DNA of 64,000 nt. Source: Citrobacter werkmanii NBRC 105721 (GTDB lineage: Bacteria > Pseudomonadota > Gammaproteobacteria > Enterobacterales > Enterobacteriaceae). Location of the stretch: NCBI GenBank assembly GCA_000759755.1, contig BBMW01000007.1, forward strand, positions 186,001-250,000, written 5' to 3'. This document shows, piece after piece, positions 20,236 through 28,474 of the stretch. Every line of letters starts with the position of its first letter. The stretch's first letter is position 1. The translations under genes were made by a program, and so were the position numbers. The notes under the pieces are model-generated. The model saw only the letters and a program-made list of their open reading frames with translations, was not told the DNA's origin and searched no databases.

Positions 20236-20487
20236 TCACTTCCCCGCTGCCGGATGGTCTCTACGCCAGAGTTCCCATTCATCGATCGTTTCCCCTCCGG
20301 GGAGTTTGCAGTCAGACCTTACCCCTTGCGGAGTCTGTATCGCAATCAGCGAGCCGCCCTTTTGTTCGCAATACACCGATGCCGGATTCGCCATGCCAAT
20401 TTTCGGTGGCATTGGCGCTTCTGGTTGCGGGCTACTACACCCTGCCAGCACCAGCATGCCGGGCAAAACAACAAACGCCAGTTTCAT
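20236..20487 (-). CDS. yoaF: DUF333 lipoprotein YoaF
   Basis: A small outer-envelope lipoprotein of 83 residues. The signal is MKLAFVVLPGMLVLAGC, with lipidation at C17. The DUF333 body NPASVYCEQKGG...DCKLPGGETIDEWELWRRDH carries the usual conserved cysteine pair. Function unknown. Same position as in E. coli, between yeaO and dgcP. Confidence 0.93.
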   Translation of the reverse strand: MKLAFVVLPGMLVLAGCSSPQPEAPMPPKIGMANPASVYCEQKGGSLIAIQTPQGVRSDCKLPGGETIDEWELWRRDHPAAGK

Positions 20488-20673
20488 ATCTACTCCTGTT
20501 AAAAATCTTATTTTGGCAGGTTACCCCGACTTTCCATCTATCTCCATGTTTTCCTGCTAACTATCCATTTTATGTTTACATTCTGAGCTGGATAGCTTGT
20601 TTCATCTTACACCTTGATGTTCTATCATGCGGACAACGCCAGCCTTGTCATTACTCAGGAGTATTTACACCTC

Positions 20674-21699
20674 ATGTCGGACATGATCCTCGCCAGAGTC
20701 TCACAATCCTTAGCCACGGAGCAGTCTGTTGAGAGTCTGGTTCGGCAACTTCTGGAGATGCTGGAGGTGGTGACAGAGATGGAATCAACCTATTTAACCA
20801 AAGTCGATTTAGATGCTCGCCTGCAGCATATTTTGTACGCGCGCAATAGCAAACAAATGCAGATCCCGGAAGGGCTATCCGTCCCGTGGGATGAGACGCT
20901 ATGCAAACGCGCCATCGAGGATAACTGCCTGTACAGCGACAACGTGCCCGCACGCTGGCCGGAATGCAGCGCAGCCCGCGCGCTGGAAATCACCACGTTT
21001 CTGAGCACGCCTGTTCATCTTCCGGATGGAACGTTTTACGGTACGCTCTGCGCCACCAGTCGCCGCCAGCAGGCATTGAGCGAGCGAGGTGAACAGGTGC
21101 TGCATCTGTTTGCAGGACTGATCGCCCAGTCTATTCAAAAAGAGTCGCTGGTCGCTCAGTTACGCGAAGCCAACGCCGCGCTGATTGCTCATTCCTACAC
21201 CGATGCGCTGACCGGGTTACCGAACCGGCGCTCGATTTTTGAAAATGTTGAAACCCTATTTTCGCTTGCCCGACATCTCCAGCAGAAGGTCGTCGTTGCC
21301 TATATTGATTTGGATGATTTTAAACTGATTAATGACCGTTTTGGTCATGAGGTTGGCGACCAGTTCCTGATCCAGATAGGACAGCGTCTGCTCCACGAAT
21401 GCGGCGACAATGATATCCTTGGTCGACTAGGCGGTGACGAATTTTTAGTCGTTAGCCTGTCGCCGGAAAGTGAAAGCGATCGATGCGAGCGTCTGCAAAA
21501 GGTGAAAAATCAGCTGCAACAGCGAATTTGTGGCGACTATCACTTGGGCAGCGTCCATCTGTTTTATCCTGGAGCCAGTCTGGGCGTGGTGGAAATTGAT
21601 CCGCATGAGACCGATGTAAACTGCGCGCTCCACTTGGCAGACAGCGCCATGTACAAAGATAAAAAGCGGCAGGATAAAACCACTTTTGTCGTACATTAA
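20674..21699 (+). CDS. dgcP: Diguanylate cyclase DgcP (YeaP)
   Basis: Soluble diguanylate cyclase of 341 residues. The N-terminal half is a GAF-type sensing domain (with TTFLSTPVHLPDGTFYGTLC). The C-terminal GGDEF domain begins near SYTDALTGLPNRR and holds LGGDEFLVVS near residues 252-261, intact. The ATG at 20674 (MSDMILARVSQSL) gives the E. coli length, while the open frame begins 20 codons earlier. Two tiny conserved membrane peptides follow. Confidence 0.93.
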   Translation: MSDMILARVSQSLATEQSVESLVRQLLEMLEVVTEMESTYLTKVDLDARLQHILYARNSKQMQIPEGLSVPWDETLCKRAIEDNCLYSDNVPARWPECSAARALEITTFLSTPVHLPDGTFYGTLCATSRRQQALSERGEQVLHLFAGLIAQSIQKESLVAQLREANAALIAHSYTDALTGLPNRRSIFENVETLFSLARHLQQKVVVAYIDLDDFKLINDRFGHEVGDQFLIQIGQRLLHECGDNDILGRLGGDEFLVVSLSPESESDRCERLQKVKNQLQQRICGDYHLGSVHLFYPGASLGVVEIDPHETDVNCALHLADSAMYKDKKRQDKTTFVVH

Positions 21700-21746
21700 G
21701 CCCTGCTATGCTGGCTCGTCTTTAAATAACTCTGGCAGATAATCCT

Positions 21747-21845
21747 ATGCGACTCGGTATTATTTTCCCCGTCATCATTTTTATTTCCGCTGTCGTTTTC
21801 TTATCCTGGTTTTTTGTTGGCGGCTACGCTGCGCCGGGTGCATAA
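21747..21845 (+). CDS. yoaK: Small membrane protein YoaK
   Basis: A 32-residue hydrophobic protein, MRLGIIFPVIIFISAVVF... ending GGYAAPGA, nearly identical to remembered E. coli YoaK. One membrane helix. Its function is not known. It lies between dgcP and yoaJ as in E. coli, and its stop codon is two bases before the yoaJ start. Confidence 0.9.
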   Translation: MRLGIIFPVIIFISAVVFLSWFFVGGYAAPGA

Positions 21846-21847
21846 CG

Positions 21848-21922
21848 ATGAAAAAAACAACGCTCATTATGATTTGCGTGGCTATCATCGTGGTTCTGGG
21901 TACGGAACTAGGCTGGTGGTAA
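21848..21922 (+). CDS. yoaJ: Small membrane protein YoaJ
   Basis: A 24-residue single-helix protein, MKKTTLIMICVAIIVVLGTE ending LGWW, matching remembered E. coli YoaJ. Coupled to yoaK by a two-base gap, so the two peptides are almost certainly made from one mRNA. Function unknown. Confidence 0.9.
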   Translation: MKKTTLIMICVAIIVVLGTELGWW

Positions 21923-21930
21923 CCAATAAA

Positions 21931-21952
21931 AAGGCCACACTTCAGTGGCCTT
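21931..21952. terminator. Bidirectional terminator between yoaJ and yeaQ
   Basis: 8-bp stem AAGGCCAC / GTGGCCTT with a 6-base loop, flanked by T-rich DNA on one side and A-rich on the other. It serves the convergent genes yoaJ and yeaQ. Confidence 0.8.
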
Positions 21953-21970
21953 TCATCTCTGTATATATAG

Positions 21971-22219
21971 TTAGCTTTTGATCTTTCTGTAGATAAACAA
22001 CACCACGATCGCGCCGATAACCGCTACGACGAAACTACCGAAGTTGAAGCCATCAACTTTACCAAAGCCAAAGAAGGTACTGATCCAGCCGCCAACCACC
22101 GCACCAACAACCCCTAAGATAATGGTCATAAAGAATCCGCCGCCATCTTTACCCGGCATAATCCATTTTGCCAAAATCCCCGCGATAAGACCGAAAATTA
22201 CCCATGAAAGAATGCCCAT
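21971..22219 (-). CDS. yeaQ: Transglycosylase-associated family protein YeaQ
   Basis: An 82-residue inner-membrane protein with three helices separated by glycine-rich turns (IMPGKDGGGFFMTIILGVVG). It belongs to the GlsB/YeaQ/YmgE family. Related genes are induced by general stress. Start MGILSW at 22219, matching E. coli. The frame to 22231 adds four residues. Confidence 0.92.
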   Translation of the reverse strand: MGILSWVIFGLIAGILAKWIMPGKDGGGFFMTIILGVVGAVVGGWISTFFGFGKVDGFNFGSFVVAVIGAIVVLFIYRKIKS

Positions 22220-22386
22220 TATTTTCCTCACTTATGCTTTTAGGTTAACGATTGACTCGTTGTATAAAAGCATAGCATAGCGCTGAAAAATTAAAATTTG
22301 TGATCGGTATCACCTGTGTTTTTCATCTTTTTCCGATGTTTCATGGAGTTAGCCCAGCGTCAAAACGGTGATATTTTTGACGCTTC

Positions 22387-22402
22387 TCGTCAATAGTGAC
22401 GA
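22387..22402. promoter_or_regulatory. Inverted repeat upstream of the formate dehydrogenase gene
   Basis: TCGTCA-ATAG-TGACGA, a perfect 6-bp-arm palindrome about 70 bases upstream of the sigma-54-like site. This is a plausible place for an FhlA-type enhancer-binding protein. A second palindrome, CTACGA-CACA-TCGTAG, lies at 22495-22510 over the expected start of transcription. Assignment to FhlA is inference. Confidence 0.4.
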
Positions 22403-22464
22403 ATCGACAGTCATTCCTCTCTGCTCCTTGGGCAGCACCCCTGCCAATGCTGGGTTTTCATCTT

Positions 22465-22480
22465 TGGCATGCTTTATGCT
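22465..22480 (+). promoter_or_regulatory. Sigma-54-like promoter for the formate dehydrogenase gene
   Basis: TGGCAT-N5-ATGCT, with the GG and GC elements 10 bases apart. One mismatch (ATGC for TTGC) to the -24/-12 consensus. It lies about 100 bases before the ATG. fdhF in E. coli is also sigma-54 driven. Confidence 0.55.
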
Positions 22481-22580
22481 TTAACAGCCCGTCACTACGA
22501 CACATCGTAGCCCGTGATATCTATTCACGTGGCTTCGTCTACAATTCGCGCTATTTCAGCATTTAACAGGTCTGTTATTG

Positions 22581-24728
22581 ATGAAAAAAATCACCAGTGT
22601 ATGCCCATACTGTGGGGCCGGGTGCAAGCTCAAGCTTGTTGTTGAAAATAACAAAATCATCCGCGCCGAAGCCGCTGAGGGTGTAACGAACCAAAATCAG
22701 TTATGCCTGAAAGGCTATTATGGTTGGGACTTTCTGAACGACACCCGCCTTCTGACTCCCCGTCTGACTCGCCCGATGATCCGTTATGAAAAAGGGGGAA
22801 AATTCACTCCCGTTAGCTGGGATGAGGCCATTCGTTACACCGCTAAACGCTTATCTGAAATCAAAAATACCTATGGTCCTCGCGCCATCATGACGACAGG
22901 TTCCTCCCGGGGAACAGGCAATGAGACCAACTACGTGATGCAAAAATTCGCCCGTGGGGTGCTCAACACCAACAATGTCGACTGCTGTGCCCGCGTCTGT
23001 CACGGCCCTTCCGTTGCGGGTCTACAGGAAACGCTGGGCAATGGCGCAATGAGCAACTCCATCAGCGACATTGAAAACTCAAAATGCCTGCTCATCTTTG
23101 GTTATAACTGCGCGGACTCACACCCCATAGTGGCCCGTCGGGTGATTAAAGCTCGTCAGAACGGCGCGAAAATCATTGTTTGCGACCCTCGCCGTATTGA
23201 AACCGCCCGTATCGCCGATCAGCATTTGCAGTTAAAAAATGGCTGCAACATGGCGCTGGTCAACGCTTTTGGCCATGTGCTTATTGAAGAGCAGCTTTAC
23301 GATCGCGAGTACGTGCATAAGCATGCCGAAGGTCTGGAAACATACTGGGAAACCGTTAAGGACTATGCCCCCGAAGCCGTAGAACATTTAACCGGCGTCC
23401 CTGCACAACAGGTTCGTCAGGCGATGCGTACATTTGCGGCAGCACCATCGGCAACCGTGATGTGGGGGATGGGCGTCACGCAGTTTGGCCAGGCCGTTGA
23501 TGTGGTGCGTGGACTGTCGAGCCTGGCCTTACTGACCGGGAATCTGGGACGTCCAAATGTCGGTGTTGGCCCGGTACGCGGGCAAAATAACGTGCAGGGC
23601 GCATGTGATATGGGCGTACTGCCTAACCAGTTTCCGGGGTATCAGGACGTGACCGATTTTGCCGTCAGGGAGAAATTCGCCACCGCCTGGGGGATTGACG
23701 TTAATCAGATGGATGACAAGGTCGGAACGCGCATCACCGAAGTTCCGCATCTGGCGATTGAGGGCAAAATCAAAGCCTACTACATCATGGGCGAGGATCC
23801 GCTGCAAACCGAGGCTGATTTGGGGCTGGTCCGGGAAGGATTTAACGCGCTCGATTTTATCGTCGTGCAGGATATCTTCATGACCAAAACGGCAGAGATG
23901 GCCGACGTCCTGTTGCCGGCAACATCATGGGGCGAACACGGTGGCGTCTTTACCTGCGCCGATCGTGGCTTCCAACGTTTCGAGAAAGCGATTGAACCCA
24001 GCGGGGATGTAAAACGTGACTGGGAAATTATCAGTCTGTTGGCCAGCGAAATGGGCTACCCGATGCAGTATCAAAATAACCAACAAATCTGGGATGAAAT
24101 GCGCGAACTGTGCCCGCTGTTCTATGGCGTAACCTATGAGAAAATGGGTCAAATGGGCCATGTTCAGTGGCCTTGTCCGGATCTCGATCACCCAGGAACA
24201 CCGTATCTTTATGCACACAGCCAGTTTGATACCGCGAATGGCAAAGGCAAACTGTTTGCCGCGCCGTGGCGCGCTCCTGCTGAAGTCCCTGACGAGACCT
24301 ATCCGCTGGTGTTGTGTACCGTGCGCGAAGTTGGGCACTACTCCTGCCGCTCGATGACCGGCAACTGCGCGGCATTACAGGCGCTGGCAGATGAGCCAGG
24401 ATATGTTCAAATCAACACCGATGATGCAGAAAAACTGGGCATCCGTCATCGTGACCTGGTGTGGGTAAGCTCGCGCCGAGGCAAGGTCATCAGCCGTGCG
24501 GATGTCTCCGAGCGTATTAATGCCGGAACAGTGTATATGACCTATCAATGGTGGATTGGCGCGTGTAACGAGTTAACACAGGATAACCTTGATCCGATCT
24601 CGAAAACGCCGGAAACCAAATATTGTGCTGTCAAAATTGAGCACATTACCGATCAGGGATGGGCGGAGAAGTATGCCGCACAAACGTACAGCGAAATGAA
24701 ATCACGCTTATGTGAGACCATTGCGTAA
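22581..24728 (+). CDS. Formate dehydrogenase H-like molybdoenzyme with Cys in place of Sec
   Basis: Molybdopterin-guanine-dinucleotide enzyme of 715 residues, the same length as E. coli FdhF, which oxidises formate to CO2 within formate hydrogenlyase. The [4Fe-4S] ligands C8, C11, C15 and C42 are intact, as is the active-site stretch NVDCCARVCHGPSVAG. Residue 140, selenocysteine (TGA) in E. coli FdhF, is cysteine here (TGT at 22998-23000), so no selenium machinery is needed. The neighbouring catalytic histidine is present. No hydrogenase genes adjoin, so the electron partner is unknown. It is probably a second paralogue beside a normal fdhF elsewhere. A TTG directly precedes the ATG at 22581. 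Confidence 0.92.
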   Translation: MKKITSVCPYCGAGCKLKLVVENNKIIRAEAAEGVTNQNQLCLKGYYGWDFLNDTRLLTPRLTRPMIRYEKGGKFTPVSWDEAIRYTAKRLSEIKNTYGPRAIMTTGSSRGTGNETNYVMQKFARGVLNTNNVDCCARVCHGPSVAGLQETLGNGAMSNSISDIENSKCLLIFGYNCADSHPIVARRVIKARQNGAKIIVCDPRRIETARIADQHLQLKNGCNMALVNAFGHVLIEEQLYDREYVHKHAEGLETYWETVKDYAPEAVEHLTGVPAQQVRQAMRTFAAAPSATVMWGMGVTQFGQAVDVVRGLSSLALLTGNLGRPNVGVGPVRGQNNVQGACDMGVLPNQFPGYQDVTDFAVREKFATAWGIDVNQMDDKVGTRITEVPHLAIEGKIKAYYIMGEDPLQTEADLGLVREGFNALDFIVVQDIFMTKTAEMADVLLPATSWGEHGGVFTCADRGFQRFEKAIEPSGDVKRDWEIISLLASEMGYPMQYQNNQQIWDEMRELCPLFYGVTYEKMGQMGHVQWPCPDLDHPGTPYLYAHSQFDTANGKGKLFAAPWRAPAEVPDETYPLVLCTVREVGHYSCRSMTGNCAALQALADEPGYVQINTDDAEKLGIRHRDLVWVSSRRGKVISRADVSERINAGTVYMTYQWWIGACNELTQDNLDPISKTPETKYCAVKIEHITDQGWAEKYAAQTYSEMKSRLCETIA

Positions 24729-24743
24729 AGTATCGCCCTGACC

Positions 24744-24771
24744 GCCTGAGTCTGGCCTTCCAGACTCAGGC
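24744..24771. terminator. Terminator after the formate dehydrogenase gene
   Basis: Perfect 12-bp stem GCCTGAGTCTGG / CCAGACTCAGGC with a 4-base loop, then TTTAT. It lies just before the convergent membrane-protein gene and may act both ways. Confidence 0.8.
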
Positions 24772-24780
24772 TTTATCCAA

Positions 24781-25425
24781 CTACTTCGCCAGTTGCGGTT
24801 CACTGAAACGAATAGCGGCAGACTCGTGCTGTTTATCCCGTTGCATAAAACCGAGGTTCATCAGAAACAATCCCGCCATAAACGGCAGTTCGTACAATTC
24901 TTCAATCAAATCGCCGTAACTGGCATTATGCAAAAAGACAGGCGCCAGCAGGCGATGATGCTCCACTGTATCGGATATCAAAAATGCGCAGACGGTGATC
25001 GCAAGTAGCCACAGCGGTAGCGGTTCATTGCGTAAGCGCCGGGCAATATCCTGGCGTAAGTTCTTCGACAGCAGGACCGGCAGAATAATCATCGCAATTA
25101 ACACGACTGAGATAGCTCTGAACAGCAGTTTAGGATGCTCCGGGAAGTAGTCACGGCCCCAACTGGTGCTTCGGCCCAGCAATACCAACCACCATACTGC
25201 CGCCCAAAGCCAGAATTGCTTCTCGCCTGCAGGACGCGATAAAGGCCGGATGTAGCAGAGAGTAAATACTGCACCAAACAATAACCATAGCGCCTGGCCA
25301 TTTTCAATCCATGTGACGACCGCGCCATTGAGCAGAGGAAGATGCCAGTTCGCAGTGAACGGGATTGCTACGAGGACAAGTCCAAGAATGAATGCGGATA
25401 ATGTAAGTCGGGTATTCAATTTCAT
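24781..25425 (-). CDS. Multi-pass membrane protein, unknown
   Basis: A 214-residue integral membrane protein with about six helices, including 5-28, 45-65, 72-90, 103-125, 138-157 and 178-197. Distinctive charged patches are GRSTSWGRDYFPEHPK and SDTVEHHRLL, with histidines and glutamates near membrane ends that could bind a metal or haem. I do not recognise the family. Convergent with the formate dehydrogenase gene. Start at 25425 is the first ATG and gives a basic N-terminus (MKLNTRLTLS). Confidence 0.75.
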   Translation of the reverse strand: MKLNTRLTLSAFILGLVLVAIPFTANWHLPLLNGAVVTWIENGQALWLLFGAVFTLCYIRPLSRPAGEKQFWLWAAVWWLVLLGRSTSWGRDYFPEHPKLLFRAISVVLIAMIILPVLLSKNLRQDIARRLRNEPLPLWLLAITVCAFLISDTVEHHRLLAPVFLHNASYGDLIEELYELPFMAGLFLMNLGFMQRDKQHESAAIRFSEPQLAK

Positions 25426-25562
25426 AAGCGCAAAGTTCTGTATTGTTACTATTTTGCGATCATAACCCCTATGAATGATTAACTATTAGCAAACGATGCG
25501 AATTTCTTAAGGTATTCTTAAGAAATCTTTTTCTGGACCGCGGTCTATTCGACTCAAATAAA

Positions 25563-25599
25563 AAAACCGCCCTGCGCAATCAAAACGCCGTGCGGTTTT
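25563..25599 (-). terminator. yoaG terminator
   Basis: Minus-strand stem AAAACCGC / GCGGTTTT with T-rich sequence after it, about 45 bases beyond the yoaG stop. Confidence 0.7.
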
Positions 25600-25644
25600 C
25601 AATTTAAAAATCAATTAGTTCAAACGGTAGCAGAAGTTAAAGCC

Positions 25645-25827
25645 CTACCACCCGCAGACTTCATGCTCATTTTCGGTATCATATGAACGGACGGTATTGA
25701 CCAGGTCTTTGACCACTTCTGCCGCGACATCCGGAACCAATAATGTCATCGGCGCTTCGGTCTCGTAATCGACAGACACACCATTGCTGTTATTGGTTAC
25801 TGTGACGGTATAGGTTGCTTTGCCCAT
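25645..25827 (-). CDS. yoaG: DUF1869 family protein YoaG
   Basis: A 60-residue cytoplasmic protein matching E. coli YoaG (MGKATYTVTVTNNSNGVSVDYETEAP). The structure is a small beta-rich dimer in E. coli and the role is unknown. Starts three bases after yeaR ends, so the pair forms one nitrate/nitrite- and nitric-oxide-responsive operon as in E. coli. Confidence 0.94.
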   Translation of the reverse strand: MGKATYTVTVTNNSNGVSVDYETEAPMTLLVPDVAAEVVKDLVNTVRSYDTENEHEVCGW

Positions 25828-25830
25828 GAT

Positions 25831-26193
25831 TTACTCCTTGCCAGTGCGCACGATTTTTCGTTGATTTGCACTCTCCATCAACACTTCCGGGGCAACGAAA
25901 AAATCGATATTAAAGTAAGTGTCGTCGGTCATTACTTCGATGTTATGCCATTTTTCCGGCGGGAAAACGCCAAACTGACCGGCTTCAATAACCATCACCT
26001 CTACAGGCTCCAGGCTGTGTTCATCTGCGTAGCCGAGATATTTAACCGCCCCCTGCATAACTGACAGTCGAGGATAAACCCCGGCACGGGTGCCTTTATC
26101 AAGGTGGCGTTCGAAAATTCCGGCAGGTGCAGTTTCTTTGTTCCAGAACGGAGTTGAGCGTGTATGGATATGATTCTGTGGAATTTGAAGCAT
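25831..26193 (-). CDS. yeaR: Cupin-type protein YeaR (tellurite-resistance-like, DUF1971)
   Basis: A 120-residue cupin-fold protein, TehB/YeaR-like. In E. coli yeaR-yoaG is induced by nitrate and by NO through NarL and NsrR. Cupin residues are visible in PEKWHNIEVMTDD. The start at 26193 follows a GGAAG-type site. One residue longer than the remembered E. coli protein. Function still uncertain, probably linked to nitrosative or tellurite stress. Confidence 0.93.
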   Translation of the reverse strand: MLQIPQNHIHTRSTPFWNKETAPAGIFERHLDKGTRAGVYPRLSVMQGAVKYLGYADEHSLEPVEVMVIEAGQFGVFPPEKWHNIEVMTDDTYFNIDFFVAPEVLMESANQRKIVRTGKE

Positions 26194-26262
26194 TTTTCTT
26201 CCCTTTTCCAGTCGACAACCAGCGAGTCTTATTCAACCGCTGCTGTGCACAGAGTACGCTTC

Positions 26263-26287
26263 AAAATATACATTTAAAATACCATTT
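26263..26287 (-). promoter_or_regulatory. NsrR-like operator upstream of yeaR
   Basis: On the minus strand, AAATGGTATTT-T-AAATGTATATT resembles the 11-1-11 NsrR pattern. It lies about 70-95 bases before the yeaR start, where NO control is expected from E. coli. Confidence 0.5.
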
Positions 26288-26340
26288 ATTGGTTATAACC
26301 AGCAGCTGATATGCGTGGGGAAGAAAAGCTAAAAATTGAA

Positions 26341-26360
26341 GCCCGCCATATTCAGCGGGC
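26341..26360 (-). terminator. leuE terminator
   Basis: Minus-strand stem GCCCGC / GCGGGC with an 8-base loop and then TTCAATTTTT, a few bases after the leuE stop codon. Confidence 0.75.
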
Positions 26361-26366
26361 CAATGA

Positions 26367-27005
26367 TTACGACTGAAGCGTCGCCAGACGGGCAGCAAAA
26401 CCAACGAAAATCAGACCTATAAGAGAGTTACCCACCTTAGCCAACTTCTTCTTGGTGCGAATGTACTGGGTCACAAACGCGCCGGAGAAAATAAGGAAGC
26501 TTAAGTAGAAAAAGCTCACGATCTCAAGCGTAATGGCCAGAATAAAGAATGACAGCCCTGAGTGCGGCGCATTGACATCAATGAACTGCACGAAGAACGA
26601 AACATAAAACAGGATAGCTTTTGGGTTAGTCAGGCTCAGAATTAAGGCGCGCTTAAAAATGGCGCCAAACGGGACTTCCTCAGCCGCGGCGTCGCTCGCC
26701 TTCGATTTCAGTGTTGCGTACAGGATCTTCGCACCGAGATACAGCAGATAAAAAGCGCCGAGATAACGAACGATATTAAACAAAACAGGCGTGGTTTTGA
26801 TCAAGGCGGCAACACCGGCATAGGCCAAAAACATCAACACAGCATCACCGATAAACACACCGCTTGCGGCGAGATAACCGCCCTTCACACCCCGACCGAC
26901 GCTATTCTTCAACACAAATATCGTATTTGGCCCCGGAACCAGCACGATAAAAATAGCTCCCACCAGGTATGTCCAGTAATTCAGAACTCCATACTCTGCA
27001 AACAC
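26367..27005 (-). CDS. leuE: Leucine exporter LeuE (LysE family)
   Basis: Inner-membrane amino-acid exporter of the RhtB/LysE family, 212 residues. In E. coli it exports leucine and related amino acids. The family start [11 protein letters not shown]...LVPGPNT is intact, with about six helices. I chose the GTG at 27005 because it gives exactly the E. coli N-terminus and length, whereas the open frame begins 13 codons upstream. Confidence 0.93.
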   Translation of the reverse strand: MFAEYGVLNYWTYLVGAIFIVLVPGPNTIFVLKNSVGRGVKGGYLAASGVFIGDAVLMFLAYAGVAALIKTTPVLFNIVRYLGAFYLLYLGAKILYATLKSKASDAAAEEVPFGAIFKRALILSLTNPKAILFYVSFFVQFIDVNAPHSGLSFFILAITLEIVSFFYLSFLIFSGAFVTQYIRTKKKLAKVGNSLIGLIFVGFAARLATLQS

Positions 27006-27090
27006 GTTAACCTCTTCCTGAAAAAACACATGCACTTGCTGCAAGACAATATGCTAACGAATGCGCAGGGGGATGGAAAGAGAAGGTTGT

Positions 27091-27120
27091 TAATTAAAAT
27101 ACCCGCCACGGACGGCGGGT
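27091..27120 (-). terminator. zinT terminator
   Basis: Minus-strand stem ACCCGCC / GGCGGGT with a 6-base loop, followed by ATTTTAATTAA, about 25 bases after zinT. Confidence 0.8.
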
Positions 27121-27144
27121 ATGTACAGATAAACTTAGTCCGGA

Positions 27145-27795
27145 TTAATGGTGCAGCATCTCATCCACCACCTCTTCACCTTTCAACTGATAAGGATAGT
27201 AGGTAGGCCAGTTCTCCATCTCTTCGAGCAAGGCTGCCTGCGAGGTATTTCCCATAAAAATATGGAAGTGGCTTGACTTGCGCGGAGCAATTATATGATC
27301 GCTGAACTGGACGTATTTAGGCGCTTTGCTATCAGCAGTTTTACACTCAAACAAATAACGTACACCTTTCTTGCCTGATTTGTAGTGCAAGATTTTATAT
27401 CCGGCATAGTCGTATTTGCATGATGTAACCTGATTACCGGTATGAAATTCCATCACACCGTTTTCAATACCGATGGTGTCTACGTTAGTTGCATAGCCTT
27501 GACGGTAATAATCTTTAATCTGTTCTGCCGTTTTGCTTTTATCTTTCTCCGCTTTCTTTTTGAATACCGGATCAAGCTCGCCACTGACCAGGTACGGATA
27601 GACAGATTGCCACATGCCATCCCAGTCGGTTAGCGCTCTGTTCTGTACCTGATTATCATCAAACACACCTTCTGACGCCTTTTTTTCTGTTTCACTCATT
27701 GGAACACCATGGGAATGGTGACCGTGAGCCAAAACCTGACCACTGGCTAAAAGCATCCCCAGAGCGATTGCCAGTTTTTTAAAATGAATAGCCAA
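27145..27795 (-). CDS. zinT: Periplasmic zinc/cadmium-binding protein ZinT
   Basis: Periplasmic lipocalin-like metal chaperone of 216 residues that helps ZnuABC under zinc shortage. A signal peptide (1-23, [20 protein letters not shown]...) is followed at once by a His-rich stretch HGHHSHG. The metal-site histidines SSHFHIFMG lie in the C-terminal domain. A near-perfect Zur box lies 28 bases upstream of the start. It lies 88 bases downstream of the nickel-type ABC operon, on the same strand, but has its own promoter. Confidence 0.95.
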   Translation of the reverse strand: MAIHFKKLAIALGMLLASGQVLAHGHHSHGVPMSETEKKASEGVFDDNQVQNRALTDWDGMWQSVYPYLVSGELDPVFKKKAEKDKSKTAEQIKDYYRQGYATNVDTIGIENGVMEFHTGNQVTSCKYDYAGYKILHYKSGKKGVRYLFECKTADSKAPKYVQFSDHIIAPRKSSHFHIFMGNTSQAALLEEMENWPTYYPYQLKGEEVVDEMLHH

Positions 27796-27822
27796 AATTT
27801 CACCCTCAAATCATTTGCGAGT

Positions 27823-27845
27823 GAAATGTTATAATATAACATCAC
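27823..27845 (-). promoter_or_regulatory. Zur box of zinT
   Basis: Palindrome ATGTTATA-A-TATAACAT (core 27826-27842) embedded in GAAATG...CATCAC matches the enterobacterial Zur operator very well. Zinc-bound Zur should repress zinT from here. Confidence 0.88.
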
Positions 27846-27883
27846 AATTTAATCAATATCGTTACTTACCAGAACGGGTAAAA

Positions 27884-28474
27884 TTACGGCGTAAGCAGCG
27901 TCCGCGTGCAGATCTGATCAAGCAGCGCCTGCTGATGGCTGATAATCAGCATGCCTAATGGTCGACGCTGGCATTCTTCGAGCAGCAGTACCCAGATATC
28001 TCTTTGAATGGAAGGATCGAGCTGGGCGGTAATCTCATCGGCAATAAGAAAACGGGTACGCGGGTCCAGCGCACGAAGTATGGCGATTCGCGCCAGTTCA
28101 CCACCAGAAAGCTGGCCAGGGCGACGGGTTAACCATTCCGGTTTGATATGCAGGCGGGTAAGGATTTCTGCGCCAGGCCGCCAGGCGTCATGAACCGCAT
28201 CGCCGGTGCTACGCCGTGGGTTAAAGGTTAATTCCGGATGCTGCGGTACCAGTTGCACCGGGCAATATTGATGCATCGGTAGCGGCTGGTCATCGATAAG
28301 AATGTCGCCCGAGGTCGGCTTTTGCCAGCCCGCCAGTACACGTCCCAACGTCGTTTTGCCGGTTCCGCTGGGCGCACAAATCCCAATACGTTCACCGGAG
28401 TGCAATGAGAAAGAAAGGTTTTGCCACAGCACCTTCCCTCCCTGACGAATCACGACATCACGACAGCACAGCAT
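27884..28474 (-). CDS. Nickel/peptide-type ABC importer, second ATPase
   Basis: ATP-binding subunit, fifth gene of the operon. Walker A APSGTGKTT, signature LSGGE, Walker B FLIADEIT and switch histidine in IISHQ are all present, so it should hydrolyse ATP. With the ATG at 28474 (MLCCRDVVIR) it has 196 residues, much shorter than the 260 or so of NikE/DppF, because the C-terminal oligopeptide-binding extension is missing. The start overlaps the preceding ATPase gene by 17 bases. The longer frame to 28618 overlaps it far more and is cysteine-rich and unlikely. Confidence 0.85.
   Translation of the reverse strand: MLCCRDVVIRQGGKVLWQNLSFSLHSGERIGICAPSGTGKTTLGRVLAGWQKPTSGDILIDDQPLPMHQYCPVQLVPQHPELTFNPRRSTGDAVHDAWRPGAEILTRLHIKPEWLTRRPGQLSGGELARIAILRALDPRTRFLIADEITAQLDPSIQRDIWVLLLEECQRRPLGMLIISHQQALLDQICTRTLLTP

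Noticed and set aside
22998-23000. Possible selenocysteine codon in the formate dehydrogenase
   Set aside because: The codon is TGT, not TGA, and no SECIS-type hairpin is needed.
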